Source: Mycteria americana
Lineage: Eukaryota > Chordata > Aves > Ciconiiformes > Ciconiidae
Direction of reading: 5' to 3'
Assembly: GCF_035582795.1 (NCBI RefSeq)
Contig: NC_134370.1
Coordinates: forward strand, 39,109,501 to 39,173,500
Length of the DNA stretch: 64,000 nucleotides
The notes beneath the pieces were generated by a model that was not told the DNA's origin, made no database searches, and worked only from the letters and a program-made list of their open reading frames with translations. Within the stretch, counting starts at the first letter, position 1. Each line of letters begins with the position of its first letter. Position numbers and translations under genes: made by a program. This document shows, one piece after another, positions 35,710-44,831 of the stretch.

Positions 35710-38700
35710 TTACATGTGCAGCACATTTCCACATGGAAACACTCCCCAGAGTGGTTTCATCTTCTGCCAATGAATATGAAGATGCCTGGATCCTGGATGC
35801 AGTGTCCCATTCTGCATTCCCTGAATCCTGTGCCCAGACTGGCACTGGCCGCAGAGCTGGGAGGGGGCACGGGGGCAGAGGGGATGCTAGGGTGGAGCAG
35901 CGGCTGTTGCAGGCCGGTGGTGATTTCAACATCAATAACTGACTTCCAAAAATCCCTGTGAGGCTTGTGTTGCTCTTTCAACACTGTCTTTGAAAACACC
36001 TTAATTTCTTATTTGGGGTGCTTTAGCACCGCAGGGAATTTGGCATCTCCTTTTTATGAGAATGAGGGCAACGGCGAACGCTCCTGCCTCTGAGAAGAAG
36101 CAGGCTGCAAAGCAGTGATGGTTTTATATATCTTTCCAGGGGCTTTGGCCTGTGCATGTGGGGCAGGGACCTCCCCGGGGGTCAAACGCCTCCGCAAGCC
36201 TCAGGGCTTGTCCGGGCTCGGGTCCAGCAGACGTGCATCCCTCCCGCAGCACCCACCTGCTGTCAGTGATGGGTGCTGCCCAGAGACGCAAAACGCGATA
36301 AACCTTTCCATGCACAATTCATCGGAGAGGAAAGCAGCACCAAGGGCATCACACCAGCCCAGCAGTGCTGTGATTTCAATTAATCTCATGCACTAATAAG
36401 ATTTAACCATCAGGAAAGCGCATGCCTGAGCACCTCACCCGAAAGGGACTTTTTTGGATGGCAAGGGGGCTGGGAAGGAACTGAGACGCCTCGAAAATAA
36501 ATGCAGCCAGGTGTCATCAACGACCGGTATTTGGGGGAATAAGTATTGCCCCCCCAGGGCAGAGCAATGCCTCGGAGTCCCTATCTCAAATGGTTCCCAC
36601 GGCAACAGGGGAACATCATATTTTTTAGCCATCTCTCAGACGGGACAGTCCCAAAATGTAAACTTGGAGGCTGATTTTTGAACTGAGGGAGGGACCCCAG
36701 CAAACCTGGTGGAGGGATGCTATCTTTTCTGGGGTTGTGGGTAGGGACATTGGCTCCTGTGGGCATGCCTGGCAGCTCAGGAATTGGATGGCATCGGGAA
36801 GGGAAAATGAGAAAGGCACGCCTGGGTCATGTGCGCCTTGGCATCTAGATCAGAGGGAGGATTCACTGCTGGGGAGGCTAATTTTAGGTATTTTAATTTT
36901 AGTTGCTTCCACATGCCTGTTAGGTTGGCTCTCTTCAGGCTTTAATGAACCCCCCATTAAAAAATACATTTTCCGGAGGCATAAATAGAGAGCAATTGCT
37001 CTTCAGGAACACAGGAGGCTGCTGAATCCTGCCACTGCCCTCCTGCAGTGAAAATGCTGCAGGGATTTCTAGGATGAACCTTTTGGCAAGGCTTAAGGTG
37101 ATGCCAGAGACTTGGAGGTGTCGCTGCGGGGCTGGGGTGCAGCGGTACGCAGAGGTCTGGCCGGACCCCGAAAGGAGATGGGAGGAGAACACACTGCAGC
37201 GAGCAAATGCTGGCGTGTTTGGGTAATTCAGGGTTTACGGCCAAGGTCCTGCAATGGGACAGGGACCATCATCCTGCCCAGCCCAGGTACATTTCTCCAT
37301 CATATCCTATTGCTCCACGAGCAGCCGTTGCGGTGCTCAGCTTACAGAAAATGGCCAGCACCATTCCTTTATCAGCAGGTAGACTCTGCCCCCCTATCTC
37401 AGGGCTGTGCTGTGTTATCTGCATTAGTCTGAAAGCCCCAACCTTTCCTCTAAATAAAAGGAGATAAGATGCACTTGGACCCAGTATCCTCCTGAATTTC
37501 CCCATCCACCCGTGCCCGATGCACCTGCAGGATTTTGCACATGCATCAACCTCCGCATGCAGGATTTTGCAAGTGTCACAGCCCTGGACATCTATAGGAA
37601 TAAAATAGGGTAAATCCTGATTTAAATAACACAAAGAAAGTGAGGAGCCTGTAGACTGACACCCTTTGGGGTTTTTTGTTACTAGCAAGCTTATTTAATC
37701 CAAGCACTTTGGGGCTTGCTCAGATCTGAGCCAAAGTGTTGGGTTTGCCTATGGCTCATCACACACTCGCTTTCTCTTAAATCAGTGTTTTATTTGCAGG
37801 AGAACAGCAAACATGCCTCCATCGGCAGTGTCAGGATGGTTGATGGGGGTTTGAGGCTTTAGTTTTCCACTTCAGTCTTTCCCATGGCAATATTATTAAT
37901 TGCGAACACTGGCATGCTTTTCCCCATCAATTCTTCTTGGGAGCAGCTTTCCAATATTCTAATTATAAGCACCAGGAGAAGGCCTCATTAACTACCTGAT
38001 TTTCCTTTTATTGCTCTGCACACAGCAAAGGGAAGGCGCAGGTATCATCCACCTTACTCTGATGCCTGGAGTGCATCTCTGCTGGAAAAAACCTTGCCAA
38101 GAAAAAGCAAGGAGGACCAGCAGCATTTTATCATTGCTTTTTTTGCTGGCAGGACGGGGAGGCTCCAGCTCATCCTGTGGCCATTTATCAGCCTCTGGGC
38201 TGCACAACAGGAAAACAGTTATTTTATCTGGTCTCTTTCTACAGCTTCCCATGGGACTATTTGTGTCTTCAGGGTGCGGGGGAAGAGTCCTTCTAGTAAC
38301 ATGAACATGCCCATGTGCTGTCTCAGCACAGCTTTGCTTTACTTTTGTAAACTCAAGTGGAAGATGCTTCTAGCAGGGTACCAGGAGCTATCTGACCTAA
38401 AAAGATGGCGTTTCATTTTGGTGCTGATATCCTCTCCCCTTTCGGCCCCTGCACTCTTGGGAAGCTGTTCCCTGCTGGCTCCTTTAATTGCACAGGGCAC
38501 TGATCTCAGGGCTCGTGCTTAATTCCCATTTCTATGCACTGTAATGAGTGCCCACATGCTCAGCACAGGTTTGCTAATGAATTATTGGCCTTTCTGCCGC
38601 ACTCGGCCTTTGCTCGCAGCCTGTCTTCCCCCACCTCTGTCAAATACTCCCTGGAAATGTTTAAACTCTGCCTAAAATATGACTTCAGGTGAGCACTTCC

Positions 38701-40855
38701 AGCTCCTCTTTAAATAGAAATAAATATCTAAATATATAATCTGAATGGCTGGAGGAGTAGGGAATAGGAGAGAGTGGTTGAGGCAGGTCCAGCAGCCCAG
38801 GGTCTGCTGGATGTGCCCATCCCTGCCGTCCCCTGGAGGTGCTGGCACCAAGCCCCCGTAGGAGACCCTATGGGAGGGCAGCAAGGGCTCAGGCTTGTCC
38901 CAAATGCATCTGTGCTCATCCAGCCAAAAAAACCTACTTGGGTAGTTTATGGCACAAGGAGATGGCTCTGCCCCAAAGCACTGCTGGGGCTGCATCCTCT
39001 GCCCTCCCCAGGACCTTCCCCATCCTGGGGACTTCCTTCCTCCCCCTTTCCTGCCTTTCTAATCTCCCTTTTCCAGCTCCTCCGGGCTGCATTAACCCCA
39101 GCTTTGCCATTTTGAGGCTCTTAATCCCATTGTTGGGGGATGCTGCAAACCATACCAGGGAGAGACTGATGTCCCTGGAGAGGGACGCCCCATCTGTGGT
39201 CCATGAGGTGGCTCTTCGGCTGAGATGTGTGCAGGAGCATCTTCCAGTGTGGATGCTCCCGGGGTCATTGCAGAGGGCTGTGCTGCACAAAATCCTTATT
39301 TTAAAGTATTTTTCCTCCTGCTGTCAATTTTCAGTGTGGAAGGAGAGGGAAATACCACAAGCAGGGGTTGAGCAAAGGTTCCATCCAAATTTGTCTTTGC
39401 AGGTGCTTAGGCTGCATGCCCTCGGGACTGGCTGTCACCTGCCCATCTCAGCAACATTGGTGTCTTGAAAGCAAGCTGCTGTCCTCCAGCATTTGCTCTT
39501 TTTGACCTGGGAAGCCCTCAGAGGTGGGTTTTGCTGCTTGCTTTCCATCAGTGGAGCTCATAGCAGCTGCTGCAATAGGTCTCCTTGATCTTGCAAGAAG
39601 AAGCAAATAATTATTGATGTGCTAAACGTGCTACGCTGGAAAGACTGTAGGTAAATCCTTCCAGAAGGACACAGTTGAGACACGACAACTTCAACCACGT
39701 TTTTCCAATCAACAAAGACAAGGAAGAGAAAACCCATCCCTGCAGGAAAACCCAGCCAGAAAGCAGTCTGTAGCCTTGCAAACTGGCTCGGGAAGCTTTG
39801 GGTGGAGGATTGCTCAGGGACAAGCTGTGTGGCTCCAAAATTACATTGCCTGGGGAAAAGCCGAGAATAACCCTTCAGCATCTGAGCGGATGTGAAGGCA
39901 GCACTTGGGGAAGGAAGGGGAAAGGGAAGAAGGAGGAGGGGAGGGGAAAGGGGAAGGAGAAGGCAGCTGGAGGGAGGTGGAGATGGAAGGAGGAAGGTCC
40001 TGGGGTGCCACCATGATGTGGGTGATGGCTGAAGCGCATCCGTGTCACCCCATCAGCTTGATTGTGCTCCCCTCTGTATTTTAATAAGGTCTTGGTGGCA
40101 AAGAGGGGTGATAAATAACAGCTGGAGTCTCTTAGCCCACGTGTTCCTGATGATTTCGGCAACCTCCAGCCTCGTCAGTTTTCTTGCCATTAATTTCCAG
40201 TGACTCTCCTTTCCCAAGCATCCTCCTCTCCTCACCTCCCAGGAGAAGGTGCATCTCGATTGCTCCACGCAGCAAGGAGTTGCGCTCCTTGACTTCAAAA
40301 AATAATAATACAGGATCCCAGCTGCTTTATGCCAAGACACTTCGTTTCAGTCTCAGCTGTAATAGTATCGCTGCACATGGAAACTGCTTGTGCATTAATA
40401 TTTTTTAAAGCTCTATTTTCTAACGAGCAATTCTGGGGCCACTTCCAGTATTGAAAGTGATAGGCTCGTTTCCCTTCTGGACTATTCCTTCCCAGGAATT
40501 AAAAAGGAGCCACCGGCAGTATTGTAACAACTCCCAGGCCGAAGGGAAAAGTCTTTTCTAAGAAAAACAGCCCAAGTAAATCACCTTTCAAGAAACAACT
40601 GAGAACATATTGCTTATTTAGCCCAGATGCTACAAGGTCTATGCTGGCAGCCTGGCCCACCACGTATGCATGTACATCTCTCTCTCTGCAATATATATAT
40701 AGATTTTTTTTTTTTGATCACCCACTTTTTATACCATTCATACCGAAACCGCCACAGGGTGGGATGCCGGATGACCTGGCACCCCAGATCCCTGCGCCTC
40801 CCCCACGCTGCATCTCCAGGGCGATGGTGGTGCCTCTGCGGCCTCCCTTGCTGCA
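35710..40855. other. Intergenic DNA between MICU1 and MCU, no gene assigned
   Basis: About 5 kb, visibly richer in G+C than the flanking introns. Several open frames of 100-210 codons exist on both strands (for example plus 38839-39468, minus 37269-37688), but none shows a recognisable domain, signal peptide or splice support. A near-duplicate GCAGGATTTTGCA occurs twice near 37526-37571. A purine-rich G-tract lies at 39907-39963 and an AT dinucleotide/T-run at 40691-40715. A non-coding transcript cannot be excluded from sequence. Confidence 0.6.
39907..39963 (+). repeat. Short purine-rich low-complexity tract
   Basis: Uninterrupted A/G run of GGGGAAGGAAGGGG-type sequence with several GGG/GGGG runs and therefore quadruplex potential. 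Much shorter than the array at 35.2 kb. Confidence 0.8.
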
Positions 40856-40859
40856 CCGT

Positions 40860-41757
40860 GTCTCCCTGCACGCTCTCCCTGGCGCACCCTCTCCCCTAGT
40901 GCACACTCTTCCCGGTGCACCTCACCTCCCTGCACCCTCCCTCTGCTGCACCCTGCCTCCCTGCACCCTCTCCCCGCTGCACCCCCCTCCCCATGTGCAC
41001 CCTCTCCCCACTGCACCCCGTATCCCCGCACCCCCTCCCCATGTGCACCCTCTCCCCTCGCACCCCCTCCCCATGTGCACCCTCTCCCCGCTGCGCCCCG
41101 TCTCCTCGCACCCCCTCCCCATGTGCGCCCTCTCCCCGCTGCACCCCGTCTCCCTGCACCCCCTCCCCATGTGCGCCCTCTCCCCGCTGCACCCCGCCTC
41201 CTCGCACCCCCTCCCCATGTGCGCCCTCTCCCCGCTGCACCCCACCTCCTCGCACCCCCTCCCCATGTGCACCCTCTCCCCGCTGCACCCCGTCTCCCCG
41301 CACCCCCCTCCCCATGTGCACCCTCTCCCCGCTGCACCCCGTCTCCCCGCACCACCCTCCCCATGTGCACCCTCTCCCCGCTGCGCCCCGTCTCCTCGCA
41401 CCCCCTCCCCATGTGCACCCTCTCCCCGCTGCACCCCGTCTCCCCGCACCCCCCTCCCCATGTGCACCCCCTCCCCGCCGCACCCCGTCTCCCCGCACCC
41501 CCCTCCCCATGTGCACCCTCTCCCCGCTGCACCCCGCCTCCTCGCACCCCCTCCCCATGTGCACCCTCTCCCCGCTGCACCCCGTCTCCCCGCACCCCCC
41601 TCCCCATGTGCACCCTCTCCCTGCTGCACCCCGTCTCCCCGCACCCCCCTCCCCATGTGCACCCTCTCCCCGCTGCACCCCGTCTCCCCGCACCCCCCTC
41701 CCCATGTGCACCCTCTCCCCGCTGCACCCCGTCTCCCCGCACCCCTCTCCCCGCCGG
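40860..41757. repeat. C-rich 48/49-bp minisatellite upstream of MCU
   Basis: After a less regular lead-in (about 40860-40980), about sixteen units follow, each marked by CCCCATGTGC. The first core is at about 40990 and the last at about 41700, mostly 48 or 49 bp apart, with one shortened unit near 41040-41070. A unit reads, in parts: CCCCATGTGCACCCTCTCCC, then CGCTGCACCCCGTCTCCCCG, then CACCCCCCT. Period variation comes from the number of C in the CACCCC(C)CT run. The minus strand is G-rich, with four or more GGGG runs per unit. The array lacks stop trinucleotides in most frames, which explains six-frame open reading of 270-470 codons. It ends about 170 bp before the first CCAAT box of MCU. 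Confidence 0.96.
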
Positions 41758-42157
41758 TCCCCTCACGCTCCCAGCCCCGCCCCGGGCGTGGCTCTGGCTC
41801 CGCCCCCGGGTTGGCCCCGCCCCGCCGGCCCCGCCCCGCCCCGCCCCGCCCCTGCTGAGGAGTTTCCCGGCCCTCCAGCCCGAGCGCGGCCCCGCCCACC
41901 GGCGGCAGGGGAGGGAACGCAGCGGCCAATCGCCTCTCCGAGTAGGGCACCCGCGCGGCGCCGATTGGCGGCCCCGGCCTGGCTTGACGAGCCCAAGGCC
42001 GGCGAGGGGGGCGCTCCGATTGGCCGCCGCCGCCGGCCAGCCCCGCCCCGCCGCTCTCCCTCCCCCCCTCCCCCCCCCCGCCCGGGTGGCACCAGCAACC
42101 GCCGCCGCCGCCGCTGCCGCCGCAGCAGCCGCAGCGTGAGGCGGCTCCAGCGGCGCG
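41758..42157 (+). promoter_or_regulatory. MCU: MCU CpG-island promoter and 5' leader
   Basis: TATA-less GC-rich promoter. A cluster of CCCCGCCCC GC boxes occupies about 41812-41852 and another lies near 42041-42052. Three CCAAT boxes lie in alternating orientation at 41926, 41964 and 42019. The leader carries a CCG-repeat stretch (about 42100-42125). An in-frame TGA at 42137-42139 lies seven codons before the MCU start codon. The transcription start is not determinable but probably lies in the last 100 bp. CpG density continues through exon 1 into the intron to about 42.8 kb. Confidence 0.85.
41926..42023 (+). promoter_or_regulatory. Three CCAAT boxes (NF-Y type)
   Basis: CCAAT on the plus strand at 41926-41930 (in CGGCCAATCG). 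ATTGG (minus-strand CCAAT) at 41964-41968 (in CCGATTGGCGG) and at 42019-42023 (in CCGATTGGCCG). All three carry the CGATTGG or CCAATCG context preferred by NF-Y, with start-to-start spacings of 38 and 55 bp, and sit 135-235 bp before the start codon. Confidence 0.7.
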
Positions 42158-42283
42158 ATGGCGGCCACGGCGGGGAGATCGCTGCCGCTCCTCCTCTGCC
42201 GCCGCCCCGCCGCGCTGACGGCGGCCGGTTGCTTCCCGGCGCTGGGGCGGCGCCGACAACAGCAGCAGCAGCGACATCGGACG
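42158..42283 (+). CDS. MCU: MCU coding exon 1 (mitochondrial targeting peptide)
   Basis: 42 codons: MAATAGRSLPLLLCRRPAAL, then TAAGCFPALGRRRQQQQQRH, then Arg-Thr. Human MCU exon 1 shares the MAA-x-AGRSL-x-LLL start, the ALTAGCFPGLG core, the glutamine run and the HRT end at a phase-0 junction. The bird-type exon is about eight residues shorter because the human glycine-rich insert is absent, while the glutamine run is five long. The Arg-rich, Leu-rich, acid-free composition is that of a cleavable matrix-targeting presequence. The start is set by a good Kozak context (G at -3, G at +4) and an upstream in-frame stop at 42137. Donor ACG|GTGAGT is consensus. The channel domains (coiled coils, two membrane helices, the DIME selectivity motif) lie in later exons outside the window. 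Confidence 0.95.
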
Positions 42284-42696
42284 GTGAGTGAGGCTGGAGC
42301 CGTGCCCTTCAGGCGGCGGCCGGCTGAGGCGGGCGCGGTGCCGGCGAGCCGCGGGCGGCTGGGGGGCCCCGGCTTTCCCCCCCGCCCCGTTCCTCGGGAG
42401 GCGGTGGCTCCCGGTCTGGCCCCGGCAGCTGCGCGTTATTCTTAGCGCCGTCGCCGGGCGAAACTTGAGCGGGGCGGGCGGCGGCAGTCGAGCCCCCGGC
42501 CCCGCTCCGGCAGCGCGCAGCTCCTCGGTCCTCCCGCCGCCGGTCCGCCTCAGGAACTAGCGAGCTCCCCCCTCCCCGCCTTGCGCCGTGCCCGTTCTTT
42601 CTCCCCTCTTTCTGGAAGGCACCGGAGTGGCCCGGCGGAGCCCGCGGTACGGGGGACGGGCTCCCGGGGCGGGGGTCGGGTCCCGGCGGGGCGCGG

Positions 42697-42711
42697 CCGC
42701 CAGGTGGCGCG
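42697..42711 (+). promoter_or_regulatory. CTCF-like site just inside MCU intron 1
   Basis: CCGCCAGGTGGCGCG fits the CTCF core CCASYAGRKGGC with one tolerated change (G for A at position 3), in plus orientation, within the CpG island about 410 bp downstream of exon 1. Confidence 0.45.
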
Positions 42712-42724
42712 TGGGGCCGCCGAG

Positions 42725-42775
42725 AGCCGGGGGGGGCGGGGGGCGGCAGCCCCCGCCGGGGCGGGGTGGGGGGAG
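42725..42775 (+). promoter_or_regulatory. Dense G-tract at start of MCU intron 1
   Basis: The non-template strand carries runs of seven, six, four, four and six or more G separated by one to a dozen bases, satisfying the usual four-run quadruplex pattern several times over. Its position immediately downstream of a CpG-island first exon is typical of R-loop-forming G clusters. Function is inferred from composition. Confidence 0.6.
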
Positions 42776-44157
42776 CCAGCATCGGCCCGGGGCACCGGGG
42801 CACGGACGGGAGAGGGCGAGCGCAAGTGCCCAGCGGATCTTCGCCTTTTTTTTTTTATTGTTTTCTTCTTTTTTTGCTGCCCCCCTCAAGGTCAGCCAGG
42901 GGAGAAGCACTCGGGGGCTCCCCAGATCCGCTCCGAGGCGGTGTCATCCAGGTCGGTGCGGCTTGGGGGGAGCAAAAAAAGCCGATTTTTGTTTGCTTCC
43001 CCTGCAGAAGCAGCATGCTTAATGGCTTTGCCAGAAAAGAGAAGACTGGCAGCACATGCGTTGCTTACTATGTGTCTTAGGGTGGAAAAAAACTGTAAAG
43101 GCGGCAGGTTGCATCTTGGAGCTCGAAAGATTTGCTAAAAATACCGGGAGGTTTTTTCTTTTTAAACTAAGGGAACAGCATGTAACCGTGGGATATTATT
43201 CTAGCTTTTGCCACAATCTGTTTTATTGCTGCCTATAAAAAAAGCTGCCGTTGGAGGTGCGCACCTGTCACTCACTTGTTGTTTTGCTGAAGCAACTAAT
43301 CGCGAAACTACGTAAAGCCACTGAAATCGTGTATTAATCGGGTGATGGAGCAGGCCTCTGAGCTCCATTGGAATAGCAGATATAATGCTGGATCCCTAGG
43401 GTACTGTTTAAAGAGTAGCTAAGCATTTGTGCCTTGTATCTTCAGGGTGCCAGTAGTTCCTCTGACGGTGTCAGTATGTTTTCACAGCAATGGGATGCCA
43501 GAGGTTCTGTTGATATCAAGTGTCTCAATTGCATCAGTCCCATGTTTGCAGTGCGGTCGTGCACATGTGTGAAGTGACTTCTGCAGCATTGACCTCAGAC
43601 TTCGTAAATACCAACCTGACAAGTGAGGCCGCTGGTACCCTGGATTCTGGTTGAGTGTGGAACAGCCTTTTCAGCTTTTTAAATTATCATTTCAGTTGTC
43701 ACTTTTAGCAGTCTCTGGCCTAGAAAATAATAAGTTATTTATCTAAATTTAAGTTGACCTTTGCAATTAATTTAACAGAGACTCAGATTCATGCTTGATT
43801 CCGCTAATCAGGCTAAGTGTTGCAGTAAACATGCAATAAGATTAAAAACAACCATTAAAGATTTCCTGAATCTCTTCTGTTTGTCTGGGATCCTTTGCTG
43901 CTGCTGTGGCCCATAGCTGAGCGGACGGGGCTGAAGTGTGGGCACGCTCGGGAGCACGCTAAAATTGTACTGTCTAAGCCGACTCTTTCAGGTGCTCAGG
44001 GAAGAAGGATTTTGCTTGTGTCCCATGGACTGATGATTAGAAAGTTGTTCTGCCTTTAGTATCGGCTGGGTTATGCTCTTTGATTTTTGGCAGCTTGGCT
44101 GTTAGCCATTTGTGGTGTTGCAGTGATTAGTTTTTGGGGTTTTCTTCTTTTCAACAG

Positions 44158-44246
44158 GGAGATTGTACACAAGTCAGTTCACTAGGTGTTCAATGGTAAA
44201 GTGTCCCTATGAACCTAGCGATCAAGTGAAAGCTTGCTCAGAGCAG
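44158..44246 (+). other. Possible cryptic exon in MCU intron 1 (weak)
   Basis: A strong acceptor-like sequence (GGGGTTTTCTTCTTTTCAACAG, reported here as position 44136-44157) precedes an 89-nt interval that ends CAG|GTCAGT. Joined to MCU exon 1 in phase 0, the interval would read GDCTQVSSLGVQW and stop, so it would act as a poison exon. In another frame it reads MVKCPYEPSDQVKAC. There is no transcript evidence, and such signal pairs occur by chance in long introns. Confidence 0.2.
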
Positions 44247-44511
44247 GTCAGTACCCAGTATGTTGTTTCTTTTGACAGAATCCGTAATGTGCCTATTTAT
44301 CTCCTCACAGAAAAGATGAGTTATCCTTCTGTCACGCTGCAATTGAGAAACTATGTGGACCGGTGGGAGAGAGTAGAGACCCCAGAGCTGCCGAACCCTA
44401 GAGTAAATGATCTCCAAGGAGAAATTACAGGAACTGGAGCTCTTCATAATAAAGAGAAAATCGAAAGGAGGTTGCTGCAAAGAGAAAGCATAAAAACATA
44501 AAACCTGTGTT

Positions 44512-44742
44512 GGGTAGGAGAAGAAGTAATGGGCTTACAGTGTGAGACCAGGGATTTGGTTAGGTGCTGGGAATCTTTTACTGACAGAGTAGTGCAATGC
44601 TGAATTATTTCCTGGGAAAGCTGTTCAATCCTCAGTATTGGAGGTGGTTAGGACAGGTTAGACTTGCATCAATTGGTTATGGCTCATGAAGAATCGATCC
44701 TGCTCTGTGATAGGACTGGGCCGTATAAGCTTCCTGAGTCGA
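44512..44742 (+). mobile_element. Degenerate CR1 LINE, 3' end
   Basis: The plus strand tracks the CR1 3' terminus. It starts with GAAGTAATGGGCTTACAG and GAGATTTGGTTAG-like sequence, then ACTGACAGAGTAGTGCAATG, then TTTCCTGGGAAAGCTGTTCAATC, noted here as 44611-44633. Next come TATTGGAGGTGGTTAGGACA and GGTTAGAC. Last is GATCCTGCTCTGTGATAGGA followed by CTGGGCC...CTTCCTGAG, equivalent to the family's GGACTGGACTAGATGACCTCCTGAGG. Heavily mutated. No terminal octamer repeats are visible at the right end. Confidence 0.72.
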
Positions 44743-44790
44743 TAAATGATATAAGAAAATAGGTAGGAAAAGTTTGTGTAATATAGGTGT

Positions 44791-44831
44791 AATTAACAGA
44801 GTGATTACATTAGGTAATCACTCTGTTAATT
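44791..44831. repeat. Perfect hairpin, 17-18 bp stem
   Basis: AATTAACAGAGTGATTA (44791-44807) and its exact reverse complement TAATCACTCTGTTAATT (44815-44831) flank the loop CATTAGG. The outer C and G of the loop can also pair, giving an 18-bp stem and a 5-nt loop. It lies about 50 bp after a CR1 3' end but resembles no CR1 sequence. Confidence 0.9.

Noticed and set aside
35003..35935. 310-codon minus-strand frame rich in Phe-Leu-Ser, and plus-strand Lys-Glu-Arg frames over the same bases
   Set aside because: They are pure translations of the purine microsatellite, with no stop codon possible in the repeat phase. No domain, no splice context.
38839..39468. 209-codon plus-strand frame in the intergenic region
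   Set aside because: GC-rich region where long chance frames are common; overlapping frames of similar size in other phases; no recognisable domain.
40985..41757. Regular repeats with spaced units, considered as a CRISPR array
   Set aside because: Whole units are repeated without unique spacers, in a vertebrate CpG-island context; it is a minisatellite.
40738..42168. 476-codon minus-strand repeat protein opposite the MCU promoter
   Set aside because: Open only because the C/G-rich minisatellite lacks stop codons; equally long frames exist in the other frames and on the other strand.
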